From Wenyingzhuangia aestuarii (GTDB lineage Bacteria > Bacteroidota > Bacteroidia > Flavobacteriales > Flavobacteriaceae): a DNA stretch of 64,000 nucleotides. The notes beneath the pieces are model-generated. The model did no database searches. It saw nothing but the letters and a program-made list of their open reading frames with translations, and was not told the origin of the DNA. Of the stretch, positions 18,702 through 28,556 are shown in pieces; the first letter of the stretch is position 1; each line of letters begins with the position of its first letter. The stretch lies in assembly GCF_011927765.1 (NCBI RefSeq), contig NZ_JAATJG010000012.1, positions 1 through 64,000 on the forward strand, in the 5' to 3' direction. A program made the translations under genes and the position numbers.

Positions 18702-20486
18702 TTATTGAACCAATTCTATATAAGTATAATAAACACCATATTTTTTAGTTCTCTCAATAAAATCTGTTACTAATAACGTTTTACCTTTTTCTAAAAACAC
18801 ACGAAATACTACTTCTTCCTGATTTTCTTGAATTTCTTTTTCCAACATTTGATTGGCCAATTGTATTCTAACTTTTTGAGGAGAAATAGTTTTGTATGTA
18901 AATAAATTTTTAGGATTTTCTTTAGGAATTCCCAAAATAGGTCCAGAACATTCTTTAGGCCATCTTCTGCAAGAAATTTTATAAACACCTGCTTTGTCTA
19001 CCTTTATTGCATGGGTGTTGTTCGTATTTTTCATTCCCGCAGCTACCTGTTCTGCTTTCCAAATACCTTTGTCTTCGCCAATAGCGTGTTGAATGGTTAA
19101 TTTGATGGTTTTTTGTTGTTTATTACCTATTACATTTACAGGAAATTGTTGGTATTCAGATCCTGTTTTTGCTATTTTTAAAAACCGTTGATTGTCATTT
19201 AAAAACGATTTGACAATTTTAGGGTATTCTTTAGCTACATCGTTTTTCTGAAAAGCATCTTGTTCTACATTGTACAATGCTTTACCATTAACCAATCTCC
19301 ATTTTCCTTTCATTAAACAAGTTTCATCTTCATCTTTTGGAGGTCTCCAATCTTGTCTATGATGAATAAACAATGTTCTATCATTTAATTTTTCTTTCTT
19401 ATTTTTAAACAAGCACGAAAAATCAACTCCATCTAATTTTAGATCCTTAGGAAGCTCTAAATCACACAAACTAGCAAGTGTAGGCAACAAATCTATGTGT
19501 GCTGTTAAATCGTCTATATCTTTTCCTCCTTGAATGTTTCCGTTTGGCCAACGAATAAAAAAAGGAACCCTGTGGCCACCTTCTGTTTTAAATCCTTTTT
19601 TTCCTCTAAACCCTTTATTGTATCCTAATTTTCCATCTTTACTAACCCCTGTACCAGAACCATTATCTGTCATAAAAATAACAATGGTATTCTCTAACAA
19701 ATTTTTATCTTTTAAAAAAGTTTCTAACTTTCCAAAATTTTCATCAATATTGGCAATCATTCCATAAAAATTAGCACTTGGAATTTTTGTTCCTTCTAAA
19801 TACTGATAAGGAGCTGCATATTTGGGGTCTACAATTAATGGGCTGTGTGGTGCATTGGTAGGCAAATACACAAAAAAAGGAGTTTCTTTATTTTGATCTA
19901 TAAATTTCATGGTTTCATCAAACCAAACATCTGTACAATAACCTTCAAATTGTTTGGGTTGATTATTTACGTAGTACATGTCATCAAAATAGCTATTTCC
20001 CCAATAGTCCGATAATTCTCCTACTCCACCTGCCTTGTGTTGTACTACAACATCAAAACCAGAATCTGTAGGTCTTGTTGGATAATTATCTCCTAAATGC
20101 CATTTCCCAAAAATACCTGTTTTATAACCATTCTTTTTAAAGACTGTGGACATTGTAGGAGCTCCCTCGCTTAACAAATCTCTTCCTTTGTAAGTTGCCC
20201 AAATTCCATTGTTTATTGGGTATCTACCTGTCATAATAGCCCCTCTTGTTGGTGCACACAAAGGACTTACATGAAAATCTGTAAAACGAACTGATTGCTT
20301 GTAAAATGAATCTATATGCGGTGTTTTAATCCATGGATTTCCTTGACAAGCCAAATCTCCAATTCCTTGATCATCTGTAAGAATTACAATTACATTTGGT
20401 GGTTTTGGCAATTTATAAGCTCCAAATAATGAAACGTTTGCAATTGAAAAAATAAAAATTATTGCAACCTTAAAAAACGATTTCAT
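18702..20486 (-). CDS. S1-family sulfatase with C-terminal accessory domain
   Basis: This 594-residue secreted sulfatase has the variant motif CAPTR at 77-81 (Thr in the fourth place, still within C-x-P-x-R) and the Asp pair at 38-39. The sulfatase fold ends near residue 445. An extra beta-rich domain follows with the pattern HAIGED, CSGPILGIP and a final YGVYYTYIELV. It is a close paralogue of the protein at 22706-24481, and the two enclose a GH3 gene. It starts 6 bases after the GH3 stop, so it is co-transcribed. Confidence 0.91.
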   Translation of the reverse strand: MKSFFKVAIIFIFSIANVSLFGAYKLPKPPNVIVILTDDQGIGDLACQGNPWIKTPHIDSFYKQSVRFTDFHVSPLCAPTRGAIMTGRYPINNGIWATYKGRDLLSEGAPTMSTVFKKNGYKTGIFGKWHLGDNYPTRPTDSGFDVVVQHKAGGVGELSDYWGNSYFDDMYYVNNQPKQFEGYCTDVWFDETMKFIDQNKETPFFVYLPTNAPHSPLIVDPKYAAPYQYLEGTKIPSANFYGMIANIDENFGKLETFLKDKNLLENTIVIFMTDNGSGTGVSKDGKLGYNKGFRGKKGFKTEGGHRVPFFIRWPNGNIQGGKDIDDLTAHIDLLPTLASLCDLELPKDLKLDGVDFSCLFKNKKEKLNDRTLFIHHRQDWRPPKDEDETCLMKGKWRLVNGKALYNVEQDAFQKNDVAKEYPKIVKSFLNDNQRFLKIAKTGSEYQQFPVNVIGNKQQKTIKLTIQHAIGEDKGIWKAEQVAAGMKNTNNTHAIKVDKAGVYKISCRRWPKECSGPILGIPKENPKNLFTYKTISPQKVRIQLANQMLEKEIQENQEEVVFRVFLEKGKTLLVTDFIERTKKYGVYYTYIELVQ

Positions 20487-20492
20487 ATTTAA

Positions 20493-22694
20493 TTATTTTA
20501 AATATATAATTTGCTCTTGTGGTATTGCTGCTCCTAACTTTACACTTTGCTTACTTGGCGATGCGTTACCTACTATAATTTTATAAGCTCCTTTTCTCCA
20601 TACTTTAGCTCCTTTAGTATCAATTACTTTTAACTCTTCTGCACTTAACGTAAAAGAAACTGTTTTTGTAATTCCCTTAGCCAGTGTAATTCTTTTAAAA
20701 GCTTTTAAACTTTGTAAAGGCAAATTGTCTTTGTTTTCCTTAGGACTTACATACAACTGAACCACCTCATCAATATCATAATTTCCTACGTTAGTAACCT
20801 CAACACTTACTTCTAAAGTTCCGTTTTTTCTAAGTTTTGTATTGCTCAATTTTAAGTTCTTAATTTCTGTTTTAGAATATGTTAATCCAAAACCAAAAGG
20901 ATACATAGGTTCTTCTGTCATGTACTTATAAGTACGACCTTTCATAGAATAATCTTCATAAGAAGGTAATTGTTCTACATTTTTAGGAAATGTAATAGGC
21001 AAGTGACCCGATGGAGAAATATCTCCAAACAATACATCTGCAACAGCATTACCACCTTGTTCTCCAGGATACCACATTTGTATAATAGCATCACAATGCT
21101 CTTCTATTCCTTCTAAAGAAACAGGACTTCCACTTGCTATTACCAATACCAAAGGTCCTTTTTTCTTTTTTGCCATAGTTTGCACATAATCAATTTGATT
21201 TTGTGGCAATTTTAAATCAATTTTATCTCCTACGTATTCAGCTGCAATTGCATCTACTTCTTCTCCTTCTCTATCTGCAGATAAACCAACTACACATATA
21301 GTAACATCAGATTCTGCAGCTACATTAGGAGCCCAGTTTTTAGGGTTGATGTTTTTATGAAATGGTAAAGCACCACTTCTATAATTTAAAGAAGAACTTA
21401 AAGATACAGCATCTGCAATACCTGCTAATACAGTTACAATTCCAGGACTAATTCCGTAATAACTCCCCATTAACACATCTGCTGAATTGGCAAAAGGTCC
21501 TGTTACATAAGGAACTTTTACATCTTTAGAAATAGGTAATGTATTGTTTTTGTTCTTTAACAATACAATAGATTTTTGAGCTGCTTCTCTAGCCAAAGCA
21601 ACGTGTTCTTTACTATGAATATGTTCGGGTCCAACGTTTAAATATGGATTTGTGTTTGACTTATCAAACATTCCCAATCTAAAACGAGTTTTAAACAGCT
21701 GCTTTGTTCTGTTATGAACTAATTCTTCTGTAATTAAACCTTGATCTATTGCTTTTTTTAAATTCTTATAAGTGTTTCCACAATTTAAATTGGTTCCCGC
21801 TTGTAAAGCAACGGCAGCCGCTTCTACTGGAGTTTTTACATATTTTAACTTGTTAGAAATTCCGCTAATAGCTCCACAATCAGAGGTTACATATCCATCA
21901 AAATTCCACTCGTCTCTTAAAACATCCTGCAACAAAAATTCACTTGCAGCAGCAGGTTTTCCATATACGGCATTGTAAGCAGCCATTACTCCCTCTACTT
22001 TAGCTTCTTTTACCAAGGCTTCAAAAGCGGGCATGTAGGTTTCATATAAATCTTGTTGTGTTGGTTCTGCATTAAAATGATGTCTCATGCTTTCTGGTCC
22101 AGAATGCACAGCAAAGTGTTTTGCACAAGCTGCCGATTTTAAATAATTAGGATCATTTCCTTGCAAACCTTTTACAAAAGCAATTCCTATTTTAGAGGTT
22201 AACAAAGGATCTTCTCCATAAGTTTCTTGACCTCTTCCCCAACGTGGATCTCTAAAAATATTTACGTTTGGTGTCCAAAAGGTTAACCCAGCATATTTAC
22301 TATGGTTTCCATGTTTTTGAGAAATAATATATTTTGCTCTTGCTTCTGTAGAAATAGCCGAAGCAACTTTTTCTGCCAATACAGGATCAAAAGTGGCTCC
22401 TATACCAATTCCTTGTGGAAAAATAGTAGCTTTTCCGTTACGTGCCACACCATGCAAAGCTTCGTTCCACCAATCATAATCTGGAACATTTAAACGTGGA
22501 ATAGCAGGTGCTCCGTTTCTTAATTGTTCTATTTTTTCCTCTAGTGTCATTTGAGAAACCAAAATCTCCACTCTTTTATCTATAGATAATTCCGTGTTTT
22601 CAAACGAAAAATCTACATTTTGTGCGTTTATTGTAGCTATAACTCCAAACACAGCTAAAACCACTACTATTTTACTCTTAATAAATCGATTCAT
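20493..22694 (-). CDS. GH3-family beta-glycosidase
   Basis: This 733-residue secreted exo-enzyme has the GH3 barrel domain (about 35-360), then the alpha/beta sandwich (about 375-580) and a C-terminal fibronectin-III-like domain (about 620-725). The nucleophile is probably Asp272 in VTSDCGAIS. The substrate signature KHFAVHSGPE (192-201) is intact. Many family members are beta-glucosidases or beta-xylosidases; here a beta-galactoside or related algal oligosaccharide is more likely from context. It lies 11 bases after one sulfatase and 6 before its paralogue. Confidence 0.92.
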   Translation of the reverse strand: MNRFIKSKIVVVLAVFGVIATINAQNVDFSFENTELSIDKRVEILVSQMTLEEKIEQLRNGAPAIPRLNVPDYDWWNEALHGVARNGKATIFPQGIGIGATFDPVLAEKVASAISTEARAKYIISQKHGNHSKYAGLTFWTPNVNIFRDPRWGRGQETYGEDPLLTSKIGIAFVKGLQGNDPNYLKSAACAKHFAVHSGPESMRHHFNAEPTQQDLYETYMPAFEALVKEAKVEGVMAAYNAVYGKPAAASEFLLQDVLRDEWNFDGYVTSDCGAISGISNKLKYVKTPVEAAAVALQAGTNLNCGNTYKNLKKAIDQGLITEELVHNRTKQLFKTRFRLGMFDKSNTNPYLNVGPEHIHSKEHVALAREAAQKSIVLLKNKNNTLPISKDVKVPYVTGPFANSADVLMGSYYGISPGIVTVLAGIADAVSLSSSLNYRSGALPFHKNINPKNWAPNVAAESDVTICVVGLSADREGEEVDAIAAEYVGDKIDLKLPQNQIDYVQTMAKKKKGPLVLVIASGSPVSLEGIEEHCDAIIQMWYPGEQGGNAVADVLFGDISPSGHLPITFPKNVEQLPSYEDYSMKGRTYKYMTEEPMYPFGFGLTYSKTEIKNLKLSNTKLRKNGTLEVSVEVTNVGNYDIDEVVQLYVSPKENKDNLPLQSLKAFKRITLAKGITKTVSFTLSAEELKVIDTKGAKVWRKGAYKIIVGNASPSKQSVKLGAAIPQEQIIYLK

Positions 22695-22705
22695 TTTTTC
22701 TTTAA

Positions 22706-24481
22706 TTATTTTGAACTTCCTATATACTTTATATACGTATAATACACTCCATACGTACTATCACCTTCTATAAAATCATTAGTTAATAGGGTTTTTCCTT
22801 TTGATAAGTTTACGCTAAAAGTAACTACCTCAGCATCTTCTTTTATTGATTTTTCATGCATTTGATTGGCTATACTAATTCTAACCTTTTCTGGATGAAT
22901 GGCTTTATACTCATACAAATTCTTAGGATTTTCTGATGGAATTCCTAAAATAGGCCCTGAACATTCCTGAGGCCATCTGGCACATGATATTTCATAAACT
23001 CCCTCTTTTTCCACAAAAATTGCATGCGTATTGTTCTTGTTTTTAACTCCTTCAGAAACTTGTTCCGGTTTCCAAATCCCACCATCTTCTCCAATAGCGT
23101 GCTGAATGGTTAATTTTATTTCTTTTTGAGCTTTGTTTCCTACAACATGAAATGGCAATTCCTTATAAGCTTTTTTTTGTTTTGCTTTTTCTACAAATTT
23201 CTGATTGTTATATAGTAACTGCTTTACTAATTCAGGATGTTGATCAATTACATTGTTTTGTTGTTTTGGATCTTTTTCCACATTGTATAATTGATTTCCA
23301 TTAATCAACCTCCAACTTCCTTTCATAATACAAGATTGAGCTACATCACTTGGCGGTCTCCAATCTTGATTATGGTGTATAAAAGCTATTTTGTCTTGTA
23401 ATTTAGCTTTTGGATTAGATAGAATAGATGAAAAATCTCTTCCATCTAATTTTAGATTTTTAGGAATTTCTAAATTACACAATGCAGCTAAAGTTGGCAT
23501 TAAATCAACATGTTCTGCTAGGTTTTGAATGTCTTTTCCTCCTTGAATTTTTCCATTGGGCCAACGAATAAAAAAGGGCACCCTATGTCCTCCTTCTTCT
23601 TTATTTCCTTTAATTCCTCTAAAGCCTTTATTATAACCTAATTTTCCATTTTTACTATAACCGTAACGAGTTCCATTATCACTCATAAAAATTAAAATGG
23701 TGTTATCTAATAAATCTTCCTTTTCTAAAAAATGCTGAAACTTTCCAAAATTCTCATCAATATTAGCAATCATCCCATACAAGTTGGCACTAATAATTTC
23801 TTTCCCTTCTAGATGTTTATAAGGTGCTGCATATTTTTCTGCAACAATTAATGGATCATGAGGTGCATTGGTAGGCAAGTAAACAAAAAACGGTTTGCTC
23901 TTATTTTTTTGGATGAATTTGGTGGTTTCCTCAAACCAAACATCGGTGCAATAGCCTTTAAATTGTGTAGGTTTATTGTTTTTATAATACACATCATCAA
24001 AATAGCTATTTCCCCAATAATCTGACAATTCTCCTACTCCTCCTGCTAAGTGATGAATGGCTTCATCAAAACCAAGATCTGTAGGACGTGACGGATAATT
24101 GTCTCCTAAATGCCATTTTCCAAACAAGGCTGTTTTGTATCCGTTATTTTTAAACATATTGGCCATGGTAATGGTATTTTCTGCCAAACCATCTCTACCT
24201 TTAAAAGTAGCCCAAGTTCCATTATTAATCGGGTATTTTCCTGTCATGATTGCTCCACGGGTAGGAGTACAAAGTGGACTTACATGAAAATCCGTCATTC
24301 TAACAGCTTGTTCATAAAAAGCATCAATTTCGGGAGTTTTTAACCACGGATTTCCTTGACATCCTAAATCACCAATTCCTAAATCATCCGTTAAAATTAA
24401 GATTACATTAGGCTTTGTTTGCGCTTTTAACTGAAGTACAAATATGGATAACAATAGGAAAAACAATATTTTTTTACACAT
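22706..24481 (-). CDS. S1-family sulfatase with C-terminal accessory domain (paralogue)
   Basis: This 591-residue secreted sulfatase has CTPTR at 71-75 and the Asp pair at 32-33. The C-terminal accessory domain is the same as in its neighbour paralogue (HAIGED, CSGPILGIP, YGVYYTYI). The substrate-pocket loops differ: this copy reads GTRYGYSKNGK where the paralogue reads GSGTGVSKDGK. The two may therefore act on different sulfated units. It starts only 22 bases after the stem-loop at 24503-24543, so it probably depends on read-through from the GH2 gene upstream. Confidence 0.91.
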   Translation of the reverse strand: MCKKILFFLLLSIFVLQLKAQTKPNVILILTDDLGIGDLGCQGNPWLKTPEIDAFYEQAVRMTDFHVSPLCTPTRGAIMTGKYPINNGTWATFKGRDGLAENTITMANMFKNNGYKTALFGKWHLGDNYPSRPTDLGFDEAIHHLAGGVGELSDYWGNSYFDDVYYKNNKPTQFKGYCTDVWFEETTKFIQKNKSKPFFVYLPTNAPHDPLIVAEKYAAPYKHLEGKEIISANLYGMIANIDENFGKFQHFLEKEDLLDNTILIFMSDNGTRYGYSKNGKLGYNKGFRGIKGNKEEGGHRVPFFIRWPNGKIQGGKDIQNLAEHVDLMPTLAALCNLEIPKNLKLDGRDFSSILSNPKAKLQDKIAFIHHNQDWRPPSDVAQSCIMKGSWRLINGNQLYNVEKDPKQQNNVIDQHPELVKQLLYNNQKFVEKAKQKKAYKELPFHVVGNKAQKEIKLTIQHAIGEDGGIWKPEQVSEGVKNKNNTHAIFVEKEGVYEISCARWPQECSGPILGIPSENPKNLYEYKAIHPEKVRISIANQMHEKSIKEDAEVVTFSVNLSKGKTLLTNDFIEGDSTYGVYYTYIKYIGSSK

Positions 24482-24502
24482 CCTTTTATTGCTTTTAATA
24501 AA

Positions 24503-24543
24503 AAAACGGCAATGAGACTTAGTTAAGTCTCAAATACCGTTTT
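24503..24543 (-). terminator. Stem-loop between the GH2 gene and the sulfatase/GH3 run
   Basis: The inner stem TGAGACTTA with TAAGTCTCA (24513-24521 with 24524-24532) sits inside an outer ACGG/CCGT stem with U-rich ends. On the minus strand it is followed by a seven-U run. It is 11 bases past the GH2 stop and leaves only about 21 bases before the next start at 24481. Confidence 0.8.
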
Positions 24544-24553
24544 AGTTTATTTA

Positions 24554-27076
24554 TTACTTAGCTTCTATCATCACTAAATTACTTTTTAGTTTTGGAGAAG
24601 TAGCTTTAATAATAACTGCTCCCTTTTTATTTTTTAAAGATTGTACCAATAACAAGGCACGACCTTTAGAGGTTACTAAACTATTGGTTTGATAATCTTG
24701 TATATTATCTAAAGCTCCATTATCTACTCCTAAAACCTTTATATCTCCCTCTACATCAAAAGATAGTTTTACATTTTCTGTAGTTACTGCTAATCCGTCT
24801 TTATCTACCAACTGAGCAACAACATGTGCTACTTGATACCCATCTGCATCTAAGCTAGTTTTATCTGTAGTTAACTTTATAGCTACCGGTTCAGATGTTG
24901 TTTTTAACTCATACTCCACCTCATGACCATCAAATCCTCCTCTAGCTACTAAAGTACCTGGATCAAAAGGAACTGCCCAACGTAAAATTCTATCAGGACT
25001 TCCACTTAAAGATCTCCATCCTAAAGACTTACCGTTTAATAATAATTCTGCTTTATGCAAGTTGGTTGGTACTTCTACAATAACTGTTTGTCCTTTTTTG
25101 TAGTTCCAGTTTTTTTGCGCACGACTATTGTTCCATTTTAAGAATTTAGCCGATTGTATTTTTACTTTACCACTTAATTCATCTACCATTAACGAATCTT
25201 TTACAGGGTAAGTTCCTACAGAAACATGAGGTTTGTTTACCCAAATAGATTTAAAATGATCCCATCCTTCTTTTTTAAATCCAGTAAAGTCTAAAATATC
25301 TCCGTCCCATCCTTTGTTAGGCCATTTTCTGTTTGCTTCTCCCATGTAGTCAATTCCTGTCCACATGTACATACTGTAAATCATAGGGTCTTCTATAATA
25401 GAATTCCACTCTTCCCAAGTACCTGCATTTTCGTTTCCAGTAAAATGCATATTGGGATAGTTTTTCTTACTCCAATCGTACTGATTTACTTGGTAACTAA
25501 AACCTACGATATCTAAAACATCTGCATATCCAGAAGCTAAACTTGCTACAGGAATAATTAAGTTGGCTGTTACAGGACGAGATAAGTCTAATTCTTTTAC
25601 CCAACCTGCTAATCTTTTAGCCGTTTCTGTTAATTTGTATTTTCTATCTGGTAAAGCTTTATAACGGTCTTGCATTTCTTTGGCAGAAATGTTTGGAATT
25701 CTGTTCCAGTAACTTTTTGCACCTGGATCCCACAATCCACTAACGTGACGGTAGTGTTCATATGTCCATTCTATTTCGTTACCAATACTCCATTCAAAAA
25801 TAGCAGGATGATTTCTGTCTCTTAAAATAGATCTCTTTAAATCACTTTCTGCCCATTTTTGAAAATGGTTTGTATATCCTTCTGTAATATAATCTGGTTC
25901 TCTTTCTTGCATGTTCCAACGCTTATCCTTAGGATTGTCAAACTCATCAAAAATTTCTGCCTGTACTAAAATTCCCATTTCATCACATAAATCGTAAAAT
26001 TCTTCAGAAAACGGGTTATGAGAAGTACGGATTGCATTTACCCCAGCATCTTTTAAAGCTTGAATACGTCTTCTCCAAACTCCTTTAGGAACAGCTGCTC
26101 CTACCAAACCACCATCGTGGTGAATACAAACTCCTTTGGCAAACGTTGGTTTACCATTTAAAAAGAACCCTTGTTCTTTGCTGTGCTCAATAGTTCTAAT
26201 TCCAAAAGGGGTTGTGTAAGCATCTACTACTTTTCCATTACAAACAACTTCTGTTATAGCTTTGTACATATGTGGAGTATCTAAATCCCATAACTTTGGA
26301 TTTAAAACTTCTAAATTTTGTGTAATTGCTATTTCTTTTCCTGAAGAAACTCTTGAAGTGTTTTCTTGATTAGCAACCAATACATTGTTACCATCATAAA
26401 TTTTAGTACTTAACGTAAACTTGGCTCTTTTACCACCATCGTTCTTAACTTTGGTTTCTAATTTTACGGCTGCTTTTGCATTGGTAATTTCTGGAGTAGT
26501 TACATAAGTTCCCCAAATAGGAATGTGTAAATTATCTGTAGTAATTAATTTTACATTTCTATAAATTCCACTTCCTGTATACCAACGTCCATCTGCATAA
26601 CGAGAATGATCTACATGAACCGTTAATATATTTTCTGAACCATCTGTTTTTAATTTGTTGGTCAAATCAAAATACGTTGGTGAATATCCATAAGGATTTT
26701 CTCCTAACTTTTTTCCGTTTAACCAAAAGGTAGCGTTGTTATAAACACCATCAAACAAAATAAAAGCTTTTTGATTTTTAACATCCACCGGAGTTTTAAA
26801 ATGTTTTTGGTACAATCCAACTCCTCCTGGCAAATATCCTGTAGCTCCTTCTAATTCTTTATCAAAAGAAAACTCCACACTCCAATCGTGCGGTAATCTA
26901 ATATTTCTCCATTTTGCATCCTCTAAAGGAATGTTTGCTGGAATTTTAGTATCCTTAACTAAGTTGAATTTCCAATCAAAATTAAAATCATGTGTTCTTT
27001 CTTGTGCATTGATTGCATTCCCTACAATCAACAAAACAAAAAACGATATTAATCTTTTTACTACTTGATTCCTCAT
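24554..27076 (-). CDS. GH2-family beta-galactosidase-like hydrolase
   Basis: This 840-residue secreted enzyme (signal peptide about 1-24) has the full GH2 layout. That is the jelly roll (about 28-180), an immunoglobulin-like domain (about 185-295), the TIM barrel (about 300-610), a DUF4982-like domain, and a C-terminal Big-type immunoglobulin domain. The acid/base is probably Glu434 in IGNEIEW, with IRTSHNP and HHDGG typical of GH2. The nucleophile is likely Glu549 in TGNENAG. It would remove terminal beta-galactose from galactan oligosaccharides. The upstream gap is 212 bases, enough for its own promoter. Confidence 0.91.
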   Translation of the reverse strand: MRNQVVKRLISFFVLLIVGNAINAQERTHDFNFDWKFNLVKDTKIPANIPLEDAKWRNIRLPHDWSVEFSFDKELEGATGYLPGGVGLYQKHFKTPVDVKNQKAFILFDGVYNNATFWLNGKKLGENPYGYSPTYFDLTNKLKTDGSENILTVHVDHSRYADGRWYTGSGIYRNVKLITTDNLHIPIWGTYVTTPEITNAKAAVKLETKVKNDGGKRAKFTLSTKIYDGNNVLVANQENTSRVSSGKEIAITQNLEVLNPKLWDLDTPHMYKAITEVVCNGKVVDAYTTPFGIRTIEHSKEQGFFLNGKPTFAKGVCIHHDGGLVGAAVPKGVWRRRIQALKDAGVNAIRTSHNPFSEEFYDLCDEMGILVQAEIFDEFDNPKDKRWNMQEREPDYITEGYTNHFQKWAESDLKRSILRDRNHPAIFEWSIGNEIEWTYEHYRHVSGLWDPGAKSYWNRIPNISAKEMQDRYKALPDRKYKLTETAKRLAGWVKELDLSRPVTANLIIPVASLASGYADVLDIVGFSYQVNQYDWSKKNYPNMHFTGNENAGTWEEWNSIIEDPMIYSMYMWTGIDYMGEANRKWPNKGWDGDILDFTGFKKEGWDHFKSIWVNKPHVSVGTYPVKDSLMVDELSGKVKIQSAKFLKWNNSRAQKNWNYKKGQTVIVEVPTNLHKAELLLNGKSLGWRSLSGSPDRILRWAVPFDPGTLVARGGFDGHEVEYELKTTSEPVAIKLTTDKTSLDADGYQVAHVVAQLVDKDGLAVTTENVKLSFDVEGDIKVLGVDNGALDNIQDYQTNSLVTSKGRALLLVQSLKNKKGAVIIKATSPKLKSNLVMIEAK

Positions 27077-27288
27077 ATCTTATTACTTTCTATTTTTGGT
27101 GAATTTTTATTATGACTTAAGTAAAAGTAATTTTTAGAATCAAAAATCATCAGCAGTATTAAACTAAAACATAATACATATGATTAATTCTAACAATCAA
27201 TCTCTAAAAAATCACTCAACATCTACTAGACCAGAACAACAAACAACTGATTACAATACAATTACACTAAGCTTACTGTTTTAATTTC

Positions 27289-28545
27289 TTATGGATTTAC
27301 TTTTATTCTATCTATCTGTTTTTTACTTAATCCTTGTCTAAAATATGCATCTGGCTTGTGCTTAACTCTATGTTGTTTCATTTCAGGATCGTGAAGATCT
27401 TGACTTAAATCACAATCAAAACGTAGTAACATAGAATGTGTTTTTCCTTTACCTCCTAGATTAATAAGATGTGCTGTTCCCCAAGTAATTCCTCTACCAT
27501 TTTTTGTATCTGTAAAAGCATCTGCAACATATGGAGCCGCTGCATAAGGCATTAATTCTGTAATAGAAGCAATTTCAAAATTTACCCAATCTTTAGCGTA
27601 TTGAATGGTATTGTGTTCCGGTCCATCTTTATAAACCAAAGCAGCAACACCTTCTTTAAACGGGAATAAACTTGTTTCATGGCCCGAAGTAATTAATGGG
27701 TTTAATGGATGTTTTGTAAATGGTCCTAAAGGATTATCTGCTGTAGCTAAGCCTTGCATACGTACTAAATCTGGTTTTTTTCCAAAATCAGATTTATAAT
27801 AAATATATACTTTTCCATTATGTACTAACGGATAAGGATCATGAATAGAGAACTGATCCCACTCACCCTTAGCTCCATTTGGAATTACAATTTTATTGTG
27901 TGGAGTCCAAGGTCCATCAGGAGAATCTGCATAAGAAACCGCTACAGGGCAATCATCTCCACGCTTTCCGCTTGCTTCCATAAATCCTTGATAATATAAA
28001 TAGTATTTCCCCTTCCACTCTAAAATATCCGTAGTTGTTACAGACCTCCAACCTACCATTGGCTTTTCTGGTCGTTGAATAGCCACCCCTTGTTCTTCCC
28101 AAGTAAAACCATCTTTAGAAGTAGCATACCAAATTTCTGACAAATCCCAATCTGATGAAGGAATTACATCCGTAGAATTAGCAGCTCCTTGAGGAGGAGT
28201 GGGTGTATTTCTATAAGTATACCACATATAGTATTTCCCATTGTGTTTTATAATTTTAGATGGATCTCTACGAGAAATAGTTCCATCGTGATTATGATAA
28301 TCAAAACCCTTTAACTCTGTGTACTTAAACTGACTAAACAACTCGTTATGTTGCGGTTCTGGAGTGTCGTAATCTGTATAAATACGCTCCATAGCTGCAC
28401 TCATTTTTCTGTTTGGTTTTTCCTTTGGTAAAATAAATGGAAAACCTCCCTGTTCTTTATTTAGTGTTTTTTCTGAGGTATCTTTTTCTTGACAAGACAC
28501 TATGATTCCCGAAATTACTAAGCTTAAAACTAGTTTTTTTATCAT
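27289..28545 (-). CDS. GH117-type alpha-1,3-(3,6-anhydro)-L-galactosidase, lipoprotein
   Basis: This 418-residue protein has a lipobox ending at Cys18 and a five-bladed propeller. The start of the fold, HNHDGTISRRDPSK (84-97, with Asp94 as probable base), matches GH117 as I recall it, as do SSDWDLSEIWYA, EWDQFSIHDPYP and GITWGTAH. Known members release 3,6-anhydro-L-galactose from the non-reducing end of neoagaro-oligosaccharides. Some family members prefer other substrates. It follows a GH16 gene by 11 bases, a classic agar or porphyran pairing. This is the strongest sign of an L-series (agar-like) unit in the substrate. Confidence 0.88.
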   Translation of the reverse strand: MIKKLVLSLVISGIIVSCQEKDTSEKTLNKEQGGFPFILPKEKPNRKMSAAMERIYTDYDTPEPQHNELFSQFKYTELKGFDYHNHDGTISRRDPSKIIKHNGKYYMWYTYRNTPTPPQGAANSTDVIPSSDWDLSEIWYATSKDGFTWEEQGVAIQRPEKPMVGWRSVTTTDILEWKGKYYLYYQGFMEASGKRGDDCPVAVSYADSPDGPWTPHNKIVIPNGAKGEWDQFSIHDPYPLVHNGKVYIYYKSDFGKKPDLVRMQGLATADNPLGPFTKHPLNPLITSGHETSLFPFKEGVAALVYKDGPEHNTIQYAKDWVNFEIASITELMPYAAAPYVADAFTDTKNGRGITWGTAHLINLGGKGKTHSMLLRFDCDLSQDLHDPEMKQHRVKHKPDAYFRQGLSKKQIDRIKVNP

Positions 28546-28556
28546 ACTATTTTTTA

